Assembly: GCF_001949145.1 (NCBI RefSeq)
Contig: NW_019091360.1
Location: 1,198,243-1,262,242, forward strand
Origin: Acanthaster planci
Lineage: Eukaryota > Echinodermata > Asteroidea > Valvatida > Acanthasteridae
DNA length: 64,000 bases
Direction: 5' to 3'
Shown here: in pieces, positions 49,201 through 58,599 of the stretch
Layout: every line of letters begins with the position of its first letter
Numbering within the stretch: the first letter of the stretch is position 1
Translations under genes and position numbers: made by a program
Notes under the pieces: generated by a model
Database searches by the model: none
What the model was told of the DNA's origin: nothing
What the model saw: only the letters and a program-made list of their open reading frames with translations

Positions 49201-49968
49201 GTCAGTATCAGCTACATGTATGTTGTACCCACAGTTTTATCCTTGTACTTTGGGCTGTTGCAGATTGAAGATAGACGTGCTGACTACCACTGCAAACCAC
49301 TGGCTGTGGCACTGAAAAGCTCCCTCATCAAACGCTTCAATGGGATATTTGCTAATGTAGGGTACGTAAGGCACACAAGTCTTCACTGGTCACGGTTGGT
49401 TTCAAGGGGAGGAAATCTTCATCTTTTAAAATACAGATCTTCGTTTCTGTTATTGTAGCTTAAAATCTTTAAATCGCAAAAAAAGAAGCCAGTACATGTA
49501 GTCATAGTATGATGGTTATCAAACATTTTCAAAAGAATTTCATGTTTGCATTTGGAAACAAGCATTTCTCCGGCCGATTTCGCAGATGAAAATTCAGAAA
49601 ATGACAATAAAAACTCTAGATTTCTAACGGAAATATTGCACACTTTATCCCCATTCTTCAAGTTTTATATGCAATGTAATGTTTTATTCAAATAAATGCT
49701 TGATTTCAGAATGCTTGAAGGACACCCCAAACAGAACGATGCATTCTGTGACAAGTTGTACTTGTTTGCAGCAGTGTTGGACCCACGGTTTGCTCTTCAC
49801 TGGGTTGACCTTTATGTCGGTTGCAGCAGTGATGACAGACCTACTAGGAAGCAGCTGAGGAAAGATGTCAAGGCAGAACTGAAGGGCAGGCGTGAATCTG
49901 TCAGTAAAAAGGGCTGTGGCCATGCTGTTTATACTCTTGTCATCCCCAGAATAAATTTTCATGCTTAG
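46202..49968 (+). pseudogene. BED-finger hAT transposase, multi-exon, broken
   Basis: A BED-finger exon (about 46202-46373) ends CLFCATRITEKCGTTSNFIK then HLRKKHP, with the Cys2/His2 spacing of the family and donor GTAAGT. Exon 2 (47331-47912) reads KYKEYQTKGSLKPGQTTLRF, then LIIGCSLPISVVEKERFRNF, LNPRYRPVARSTI, and after a frameshift near 47590 TTTVDIWSDRRMRSFLGITA and ITDNALNMKKAF. After the gap, exon 3 (48888-49361) has KVSKLTSLLHTSTVF, STRWNSTVRNLKAIL and LTEVLQPFMEATDI, and exon 4 (49710-about 49907) has FAAVLDPRF. These follow the RNase H-like hAT core in order. The early BED exon also shows a frame conflict near 46230. The C-terminal dimerisation block was not found. Confidence 0.8.
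48023..48378. other. assembly gap (356 N)
   Basis: An unbroken run of N inside the hAT element, between its exon 2 and exon 3. It may hide a missing transposase exon. Frames reported as open through it are meaningless. Confidence 1.
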
Positions 49969-50580
49969 TTTCTCTTCTTTTAGTGATATGTATTAGAATT
50001 ATAAGCTTGTCAATAAATGGCATGCATATCACCAGTAAGTCCTAAGTTTTGTGGCATGGTCTTCCTTTTACCTTTATCTGCTCAAAACATGCTTGAAACT
50101 TAATGGAATCCATGTAAATGTACAATCACAATAATTATGCAAGTTCCTTAATGCTTGTACATGTCATGCATCTACATGTAATATATTTTGCTTGTTATTG
50201 TTTTGTTATATGTTAACCCTCAAGAGCCCCCTGCATATGTAAGAGGTGTGCCCCCCTTTTTTTGTTTACTAGTCCCCTTAAAATTTTACTCTTTATTGTT
50301 TTCTTTCTTTTGTCTGATACACCCCCAACCACTTTTTGTTTTTGCTGTTGGAGTTTCAACTTGGTTTAGCCCACTATACCTGTGCTTACTGTAGACAGTT
50401 AGATCCCCTTCTTAAAAGTGGAGTGACCCTGGATGGGGTGGTGTACTGGTCAGGGTGGTGTGGTCCAGCATGCTTCAGTGCTGTACCATCCCCTACCTAT
50501 TCCAACCACCTTGTCTGTGTTCTCTCCTTTTCAGCCGGCCAGCAATCAAGGGTCACAAGCCTCCCCCACCCCCATTACAC
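49969..50580. other. spacer; may contain a 5' LTR
   Basis: The AT-rich left part grades into CT-rich DNA at 50220-50560. Because a tRNA-Leu-type primer binding site begins at 50581, the bases before it are where a 5' LTR would lie. No second LTR copy exists in the window to define its borders. Confidence 0.35.
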
Positions 50581-51540
50581 GTGTCAGAAGTGGGATTGTT
50601 GGCACCTACATCATGGAAGGAGAGAATGTGGTTAATGGTGGACCGGCACCTGCAGCCCACCACATCAGCTTCGTGCCAGTTGACCTTAAGGTCAATGTCT
50701 TTGCTAGGTTGAAGCAGAGCGTCAATGATCCTACCGTTGAGGATTGGGTTGAAGATATGTGGTCGCTGTTAAAGACCTGGAACACACCGATTGACCAGCA
50801 GTCCCAAGTGCTGATCAAGTATTTGGGAGGGGAGGTGAAACGAGAGGTGCTGGTCATGCCGCAGGAGGAGCGACGTCGGGCAGACGACATTTTTGCTCGA
50901 CTTCTAGACACCTATAGAGACAGGGTAGCCGCTGCGGCGCTCCTGCAGATGTTTCACAGCAGGAGACAGAAGCCTACGGAGACACTAAGGGAGTTCTCGC
51001 TGGCATTGCAGGAAATCCTTGGGGGCTGAGACAATGAGATCCAGAAGCTGTCAACCGGCCCGACTCCTGAGGGACCGTTTTGTCACCGGTTTAGACAACG
51101 TCGAGGTCCAGCGCATTCTGAAGATGGAACTCCGCGGGAGACCAGACATGTCCTTCAGGGACGTTACCAGCGAGGCCCTTCAATTGGCTGCTGACAGAGG
51201 AGAAGATGCCGGTGTGAAGGCTGCCAGTGTCCCCCAGGCCCGCTCCCCGATGCAGATCCCCCAGGACCCCTCTCAGATGCAAATCCTCCAGGCCACCCTT
51301 GAGAGGACTGTCCAACAGCAACAGGAGATGGCAGAGATGATGGCAGCCATGAGGTTGGAGTTAAACTAGCTCCGTTCCAACTCCTCATCTGCCAAAGTAA
51401 GGAGACCCCCGAGACGGCAACCCAGATGGGACAACCAAGGAAACCCGATCTGCTTGAGATGCGACAGACCCGGGCACATGGCAAAGGAGTGTGACACAAG
51501 TGTACAACAAATAAGTGGAACTGCCAACCACAAAATTTAG
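50581..51540 (+). pseudogene. Ty3/Gypsy-type retrotransposon: primer binding site plus degenerate gag
   Basis: GTGTCAGAAGTGGGAT at 50581-50596 is complementary to the 3' end of a tRNA-Leu and is a common Gypsy primer binding site. The usual TG before it is altered. The gag ATG follows at 50613 (MEGENVVNGG). The capsid-like part includes VEDWVEDMWSLLKTWNTPID, LIKYLGGEVKREVLVMPQEE and LLQMFHSRRQKPTETLREFS. A frameshift near 51020-51045 moves to LRDRFVTGLDNVEVQRILKM. A stop at 51367 precedes a CCHC zinc knuckle, CLRCDRPGHMAKEC (about 51452-51493). No protease, reverse transcriptase or integrase follows; the next sequence is a hAT-like fragment. The element is therefore truncated and inactive. 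Confidence 0.82.
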
Positions 51541-52360
51541 AAACATGTCTGCACACGTTTGCTGTCTCTTGAAAGAGCATTAGAAAGACTATTGGAACAA
51601 TGGCCAGCATTACTGGAGTACTTCAAGAGAGAGGTAGCGACTACTCATAGGTCACAATCAGGAAAAAGAAAGAGTCCAAATGTGTCAAGTCAAGCATGTA
51701 AGAAACAGAAAAAGACTGTCAACCCTAATGCGAGAACAATTGTTACCAGTAGTCAACGTTCAAAGAGCACAAGCACAACTTCCGTTGCAAAGAGCAGCAG
51801 TGCACCAAAAGCATCTCAAGGAAAGACGGGTACCAGTGTCAGTGTTCAGAGTTCAACCTCTGGAGAACAATCTTCTGATATATCTAAGAGCAGTGCACCT
51901 AAACCATGTACTGGACAGAGCAGTGCACCATCTACCATCTATCAGTCATCTATCTGACTGTCAGTACAATGATCCAGATAACCTAAGAGCAGATTCTGAC
52001 TTGATTTTGGGACAGGAAGTAAGAAACTACATAAGTGAACATCAGTTGACATCAAGTCAGTTGAGCAGCTTTTATGCATCTGTGAGAAAGTACTTCACCA
52101 CTGTGTGTGACTATGTGATTAGCACATTCCCGCTAAATGATGAACTGTTGCAACATGCTAGTGTGGCTAATGTAAGAACAAGACTTGATGCCACATTCAC
52201 ATCAGTTTCATATTTTGTGAAGCGATTTCACTTCCTGGAGGACAAGCTGGATGAAATGGAGACCGAGTTTGCACATAACCAGAATGACACTCAGGTGGAC
52301 TCACTGGTGGAGACAAGAGCAGATGAAATGTGGATTAAAATCTCATTTATGAAGGACTAA
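51541..52360 (+). pseudogene. hAT-like transposase fragment (middle and C-terminal part)
   Basis: The frame opens with KHVCTRLLSLERALERLLEQ then WPALLEYFKRE, which matches the family's TRWLSLxxAxxRxLEQWPAL block with Trp replaced by Leu. A Ser/Lys-rich stretch with repeated SSAPK units follows (about 51650-51950). After a frame change near 51957 the sequence reads ADSDLILGQEVRNYISEHQL, FYASVRKYFTTVCDYVISTF and DEMETEFAHNQ, ending in RADEMWIKISFMKD. It abuts the gag remnant on its left. The BED finger and first catalytic parts are absent. This group of hAT-like genes is abundant in marine invertebrates; the assignment is from memory of the family pattern. Confidence 0.65.
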
Positions 52361-53710
52361 GCAACAGGTCAACTTCAGTATCAATATCTGCCCAAATTGA
52401 TGCAGATGATACTTTCAATAAGCCATAGCAATGCTAAAGATGAGAGAATATTTAGTGTGGTATGCAAAAATGCAACAGAATTGCACCCTAACCTAAGCAC
52501 ACCTGTACATGTACTCTCCAATTCACTTGTATCAAAGATATAGGGGAGCTGCAGTTGTTCCTGTGCATCAACAGGACTATAAAGTCAAACTGCTACAAAA
52601 GTGTAAAAGTGCAACTGCCAACTATGTCAAGGGAAAGTAATAATATTAGCCTGCAAGACCATAATCTGGTAAATGAATAAAGTGATGATATTTAAAACTA
52701 CATGTATGTACACAAGTACATGTATGTTACATGTACCACGAGGGCAATTATTATTTTACATGACTGTGTAAGTCACATATACTCTATCCAGAAGTGGTTA
52801 TATATGTAGTGGCCTTGAAAGGAGTACAAGTGACTTGTATCAATGATACTACATTGAGGTGTGCAGGTCCATATTACTCAAGAAAATACAGTTTTTGAAG
52901 TTTAAGAGTACAGTTTTTTTATCCAGCAGGTTAGCATGTTTGACAGAGGAAACTGGTCTGTAATGTCCAATTGTATTTTTCACTTAACAGTAAATATGAA
53001 AATTTTGTACAAGTGCATGACATTCAAATATGGCATAGCTGGTATACGTAAAGGTCACAACAATACATGAAGTAACAAGGCACCCTATCTTGTTCCGACT
53101 TTGGTCTTATTCATCCTTGTTCTGTCTTTTTGTTTTAATTCCATTTTACTCCTAGATCTCCTCCTGTCAGAAGTAGAGACACTTCCAGTGGCAGACATCC
53201 ATGATTCTAGCACCGACAGCGAAGGAGATGACGAAGACGACCAAGGTCCATACCCAGTGATAGTGCCATGCCTGTTTGCTGGACTGACCAGGAGAAGAAA
53301 TCAGAGTGGGTGAGGTTCATCTTCATCATTTTATCTTCGTTTTTTGTAGCTCCATGGTGAACTCTCTGTTGTGGATATAATTATGAAATCATTCTCTATT
53401 AAATTTATGTACTTAATTTGATAAGTAATTAAATATTTCCAGTCATTATAAACTAATAAGTTTGAGTGTTAAAGTGAAACTGTCACTGTGTCAAACCTTT
53501 TTCCTTAACGTTGAATGGACTAGGGCAAGTTTATTTTTAATGATCGCCAGCTGTGTGCAGGACTACCTCGTTGTCTGGTTGTCACACTCAGAAAACTTGT
53601 CACGTCTTCATCGCTGCGCTGCTTGATTTCTGTACGTTGTTATGTTATAGCTTCACAATCTTCTTGATTGGAATTAAGATTTCTTCAAGATTAACATTAG
53701 AACTGATAAA
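52361..53710. other. spacer with one unassigned exon-like segment
   Basis: AT-rich with ACATGTA simple sequence near 52700-52735. Apart from the exon-like piece at 53160-53312, no coding signal is seen. Confidence 0.45.
53160..53312 (+). other. unassigned exon-like segment
   Basis: An acceptor (TTTTACTCCTAG) before 53160 and a donor (GTGAGG) after 53312 bound an open phase reading LLLSEVETLPVADIHDSSTD then SEGDDEDDQGPYPVIVPCLF. The acidic run and clean splice sites suggest a real exon, of a host gene or a transposon, but no partner exon or family was recognised. Confidence 0.3.
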
Positions 53711-56500
53711 ATGCCGCCGGGAAAATGTTCCTTCAACGACCGTTGGCTGCAAATGCCAGAGTATCGTGAATGGCTACAAAGAGATACCAAATACAGCTGC
53801 ATGTAAACTTAGCATGAAGACGTTTGATGTTTCAAACATGGGTGAACGAACCAGCTTTAAGAAGACACGCAAAAGAAAATAAAACACAAGAAGCTTCTTT
53901 CAGACAAAGTGGAAAGGAGTGACTACTCCATCAGAGATTTTTCAGCAGAAAAACAACCAGTGATACAGCAAGTTCTGCAGCTAGGCCTACCCAACCACCC
54001 GCGGAACAGGCCGATCCTACCATGCAGCCAAAGTCAAGCACCAGCTTAGCCTCACTTGATTCATTTGTAAGCGGATTGTATTCGGATTGTCTCAAGGCGG
54101 AAATCAACTGGACTCTGAAGGTTGTCAAGTCACATTACTCCTTCAATCCATCGACCGGTGTGAAACAAGTCTTTGCTGAGATGTTTCCTGATTCAGAAAT
54201 AGCTAAACAGTTTTCTTGCTCAGAATGAAAGTGTTCTTACCTCTGCGACTTTAGGATTGCACCCCACTTTTGGGACATACTATCCGAGAAAATTGGCGAC
54301 CAAGGCAGGTTTGTTGTGCTGTTTGATGAGAGTTTAAACCAGAAAGCCAAATGGAAACAGATGGACCTGCATGTTCGGCTCTGGGAGGATGGACATGTAT
54401 GTACATAAGGCCTACGTATTTTCTTGCATTTTGTGTTAAATTTGGTTATCAATTCAAGGAATTCATGGCAAGAATTCTGTAGGGAGTCAGTTCAATAACA
54501 TGATTTGAACATTAAAGTTGCACTACATTGGTGTCTTGACAACAGATGACCCTAGATGAGTATAAGGATTACCCACATACAGAAATTTTCCGATTCCATT
54601 TGCTGGAACAAGGATTGGCAGAACTGAAAAAACCTGTTGAATTGGGCCAATGTGGAGTTATTGCTGTTTATACTACGGACATGGGCATTTATTTTGTGCT
54701 GCTAGTCTAGCATACTGGACAATCCAGAGGCTGTTCATTGGTTGTTTCTTTGTGCTGCAGGTGTGCTCACAATGGAAGTGGACATGAAAATATTCAACGG
54801 CATTGGAAGGATAAGAGCATAGCATTATTAATGTTGTTTTACAGGCCATGACTCACTACTACACGTCTGTGCTTATGGGTCATGCAACTGCTCTGGATTA
54901 GGTGGTTAGCACAGAGAGCTTGAATTTTAACAAAACTCATCCAGATATCCATGGATGGATCAGATGTTAACTGGAAATTCCACCAGTCGATGCAAGACAA
55001 GCTACTGACCCGAGTATGGCAAAACCCTTCTGAATAGTTGGAGCTGTGGGCTTCACACAATCCATGGTGCATTTACAAATGGGTGTGTGGCCTCTGGATG
55101 GCCCATTCAGAAACTTCTCTTGAGCAAGTACAGACAATTCAAAGATACTCCAGCAAGACGAGAAGACTACACCAAAGCAACTGGATCCCACGTCTTCCCT
55201 GCCAAATTATGCAGTCATCATTCGGTGAAAAATGTGCCAGTGGTAGAGAAAGCGACTGAGATATGGCCAGATATGAAGACCTATGTGGAGAAAGTGAAAG
55301 CCCAAACTGTGCCAAACCCAGGAACTGTATCATTTGATACAGTAGCATCTTGATCCAAAGATAAGTTGATGATGGTGAAACTTCACTGCTTCCTGTTCCT
55401 TGTGAAGACCGACGGGCTAATGATGCCCTTGGCTCAAGAACTGGCGACTGCTGTTGGGTCTCCTGAAGAGATTTGTCAAGAAGGAATTCATACAGGAGGC
55501 AGATTCACTGGCCAAACTGATGAAACTTGATCCAGAGGACAAAGAAATACATTGCAATACCACCAGTGTAGATGTAGGTTTCTCAGCCAGATAAGAACCG
55601 AGGAAGCTAAAATCACCAAGCAATCCAAAGATCAGCGAGGAGGCCATCGAGGTGAAACGGGAATGCAAAGCTTTTCCTTGTAAAAACCACACTCAAGCTT
55701 CTGCTCAAGTCACCACTGAAATATGCGATGGTCAAGTACATGGCATGTCTCAGTCCAGTACAGATGGCCACAGCCAAAGATGAATGTGTCACCAACATGA
55801 AACAGCTGATGAGTGCACTGGTGAGAGCTAAACGAATCAAAAGTGGCTTATCTTATGATGAATGTCTTGATACAGTTTCACAGCCCGACAGTCATTCAGT
55901 ATTTCGTAGCTTAGACCCATTCGAAGATGTAAGCAGCATAGATGCTCTGTTCTCCGAGGCCATGGCTAGAAACAAGCAATACAAGAAACTGTGAGGTAGG
56001 GTGCAGGATCTCCTCCTTGTGTCTCATGGGCAAGCTACAATTGAGAAGGGATTCTGTCAACAAACAAGCCTGAAAACGAGCAAGAACAGTCTGCCATTGC
56101 AAAATGGCAGATCTGCCATCACATTGAGAGTGTTCGGGGGTATTCTGCATGAAGACCTCTACAAGAAACTTCTAGTTTTGCTGCATCTGCACGTCAGAAA
56201 TACATGTACTTTTTGGAGGAACAAAGAAAACAGATGGAAACCAAACAAAATGAAAAAAGGAAAACACCGATGGAGAACATCGAGTGTCTGAAAAAGGAGA
56301 AACAAAGGCTAGAGGCAGACATAAATGCACTAGTTCAATCAGCTGACAAGTTTGCTGTTGAAGCTGAGTCATCGAGCAAGCTGACATAGATCAGTCAAAC
56401 ACGAAGAACAGCAAAGACAAAGCAAGTGGAACATGCAGATGCCACTGCGTCTCTTCAAGCTTCAGTTGACAAACTTAGGCAAAAACACTACAAGTGAAGA
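53711..56500 (+). pseudogene. hAT-like transposase, nearly full length but heavily frameshifted
   Basis: The first ATG begins MPPGKCSFNDRWLQMPEYRE, the usual start of a large hAT-like family in marine animals. A BED-like finger follows in another frame with its second Cys changed (CKLSMKTFDVSNMGE). Then come a Ser-rich linker, SHYSFNPSTGVKQVFAEMFP with DSEIAKQFSC, IAPHFWDILSEKIG with VVLFDESLNQKAKWKQMDLH, QISMDGSDVNWKF, SGWPIQKLLLSKYRQFKDTP with ARREDYTKATGSHVFPAKLC, PNPGTVSFDTVAS, MVKYMACLSPVQMATAKDEC, and a LLLVSHGQATIEKGF dimerisation block. The end is a Lys/Glu-rich coiled coil (about 56204-56480). The frame changes at least six times, and about 300 bases near 54480-54790 look unrelated (an insertion). 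Dead copy. Confidence 0.78.
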
Positions 56501-57140
56501 GGTAAGTAGCCAGTTATACAGAAGAATAAAACAAAAGTAACAGTTATTTCAGGTACAGGTTGGTATGCACTTACTGCACTGTATTGCGTTACTACATGTA
56601 TATTGTATTGATATATTGTATTGCATGTCCAACCTGAATTAAGTCCTGGGAAAAATCAAACTTTTGACTTGGAAAGTCCTAGATTATTTTTTTTCACAAG
56701 GGTGTATGAACTCTGGTATTTGAATATTCGATCACCAACTAAATACTTGAAGAGTTATTTGCTGGTGTAAATATGGTATAAGTAGTAATGGTGTAAGTCG
56801 TAAAAAACGTCTGACACATGTGCCTTTATGTGATAGTATGTTAACAGTAAAGTACTTACAGGCACACTAAAAACAATGTGACTAGTACTCCATAACATTG
56901 ACTACTACAAAAAAAATGCCAAACACGCCACTTGCAACATTTTACCCAACATGGTATGCCGTTTACACTGGCACAAGTTTTAAAAACATGATTGGTACAT
57001 TTAGGATATTCTTTAATACAAGTTGAAACTAAATGATAGAACTGTCGAAAATGAACACAACTATCTTAAGACCTTTGGTCTCAAATTAGACACTAGCTAC
57101 GTATATTCAAATGAACTGTTAAAACAGTAGACCTTTGCCA
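56501..57140. other. spacer, nothing recognised
   Basis: AT-rich non-coding DNA between the hAT-like remnant and the Harbinger remnant. No ORF, repeat border or RNA signal could be supported. Confidence 0.4.
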
Positions 57141-57178
57141 TGTTGGACTGGCCCAACATGTTGGGACTGGCCCAACAT
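57141..57178. repeat. two tandem copies of a 19-base palindromic word
   Basis: TGTTGGACTGGCCCAACA at 57141-57158 is followed at once by TGTTGGGACTGGCCCAACAT. Each copy is itself an inverted repeat (GTTGG...CCAAC). It abuts the 3' end of the HARBI1-like frame, so it could be part of that element's terminal region. Confidence 0.7.
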
Positions 57179-57775
57179 TAGGTGGGATGGGACGGTTGCC
57201 TACGACCTTCCACCGGGCCATAGAGATGTGTGATCAAACCATACGGTATGACCACAGACTGGAATTTGATTGCATGGATTCTTCTGTATCCACTGTAGCA
57301 AAGTGGCTGATGACAACTTGCCCTACAGATTGGACGAACTGTCCCATCAACAAAACCAGTACAATTTTGTAAAGGTGCGCCCTAGTTGTGAATGGCATCT
57401 GTATAAACTTGTAGGTGTGCTGGATCAAGCCCCTGGTTCTCAAAAGACAGTAAACAATAGTGATGAGAAGTGTATCGGATGTCCACAGTCTAGTTGATGA
57501 TTAGAAACAGAGTTGATTTTGGTCAACCGAACAATTCTTCCAAGTCCGAAAGACGATTTGGATATGCAAATCTTCTTAAAACTACACAGACAGCATTGAT
57601 GCCACTGCAAATCGAAGCATTTTTCAGCGTACGAGTTTCTGGAACACCAAGTAAATTAGTGATGCGATAAATGTTATTTCTCGTGAATCTGAACTTGTCG
57701 AAACACTGATTGTCTGTAAGTTTTGACAGGTCAAAGCTTGGCCACACTGGATTGCAAGTCACTCTTTTTGGTTAA
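57178..57775 (-). pseudogene. HARBI1-like Harbinger transposase, nonsense-decayed
   Basis: One minus-strand frame runs from about 57775 to a TAA at 57178-57180 with three internal stops (TGA 57525-57523, TAG 57492-57490, TAG 57384-57382) and no indel. The N-terminal block is FDKFRFTRNNIYRITNLLGV then AVCVVLRRFAYPNRLSDLEE then LFG, as in HARBI1/Harbinger proteins. The first catalytic motif is intact (NCTGFVDGTVRPICR), followed by RRIHAIKFQSVVIPYGLITH then LYGPVEGRR. The remaining catalytic acidic residues and C-terminus are missing. The N-terminus upstream of 57775 is not open. Harbinger elements normally encode a second DNA-binding (Myb/SANT or MADF-like) protein; the MADF-BESS gene 3.8 kb away on the same strand is a candidate relative. 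Confidence 0.82.
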
Positions 57776-58437
57776 AGGTGCATTTGCTGACGAAAGTTAA
57801 GTCATCGTTCTCAATCGCTAAAATCAATCAAGTCGGGGTGGCCGCTGCCATCTTTAAATCCTCACCGAAGAGCCCTCTGGCATGTCCGAAGCTCACCATT
57901 CTAAATGTAACCGTGCATGAAATACGAAACCATAAACACGAGCCATCTGGGGTGTCCTTACCGCGTTTTACAGCTATTCGTAGTCGTCTTTCAAACCGTG
58001 CGCTAACGAAACCTTTCTATTGACACATTTTTGTCCGAAATAACTGAAAAAGTGGACAGTGTAGTTGGTTTGTACCCGTTGTTGCAGACTGTGAAGGCGC
58101 CGGCGGACAAAGCATACTACTCAACCTACTAAGGCAGGGCACTGGATGGACGAATAATTACAACATATTTCTCCGTCTCGTGTAATCAAATGATTGTACG
58201 TTTTGATCAACACATACCCAAGCAGCTTAGTAGGTGTGATCATTATAAAGAATGGACTCTAAACAATTTCATTAGAATTAAGGTACAGTTAACTTCCATC
58301 GTATTTGGTAGGTGGCTGTTGTATTGAAATTACTACGGCTTCAGCCGATTCGTGACGGGTGAACGATGGGAATTAAGCAAGCGACCCATCATCTCCATGG
58401 TTTTCCCCTAAGATTGTTCTGTTTTTGGATTTAAGGT
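57776..58437. other. spacer between the HARBI1 remnant and U1
   Basis: Contains a possible decayed 5' part of the Harbinger gene on the minus strand (a start-like ATGGCAGCGGCC near 57851 followed by stops). Its right end is the U1 3' flank with the 3' box at 58418-58426. Confidence 0.4.
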
Positions 58438-58599
58438 ACGGGGAGAGCGCGAACGCAGTCCCCACTATCAGAAATTGTACTCCCGAGTTCCCCACATTTG
58501 GGGGAATCGCACGGGTCAACCCGCCGAAGTGCAATGGCAAGGCCTCGCCGTGGGAGAACCGCCTGCTTGATCACGGTATCTCCTGAGCCAGGTAAGTAT
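58438..58599 (-). ncRNA. RNU1: U1 spliceosomal snRNA
   Basis: The minus strand begins ATACTTACCTGG, the invariant U1 5' end that pairs with 5' splice sites. It continues through all four stem-loops over about 162 nt (human U1 is 164). Stem-loop I contains GTGATCAAGCAGG; this U1-70K loop differs from the vertebrate GATCACGAAGG at two positions. Stem-loop II keeps the U1A target ATTGCAC. Stem-loop III includes TTCCCCCAAATGTGGGGAAC. The Sm site is AATTTCTGA, where the last base is usually G. Stem-loop IV is GGGGACTGCGTTCGCGCTCT followed by CCCC. A 3' box matching AAARNNAGA (AAAAACAGA) lies 12-20 bases downstream, which supports a transcribed gene over a retro-copy. No PSE was identified. A U1 variant is an alternative to a canonical gene. 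Confidence 0.92.

Larger units (their letters stand above)
45615..49968 (+). mobile_element. hAT-type (ZBED-like) DNA transposon, 3' end not found
   Basis: The left end starts CAGTGTTGTAGAACTCG, a typical hAT terminus. It runs into about 195 bases of degenerate TACTCG/TACTTG repeats (45620-45812), a common subterminal structure for this group. The transposase exons follow at 46202-49968. No matching CTACAACACTG terminus was found downstream, so the right end is lost or lies beyond later insertions. The octamer before the left end is GCAGTAGT, and no second copy was located. A 356-base gap lies inside. Confidence 0.7.
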
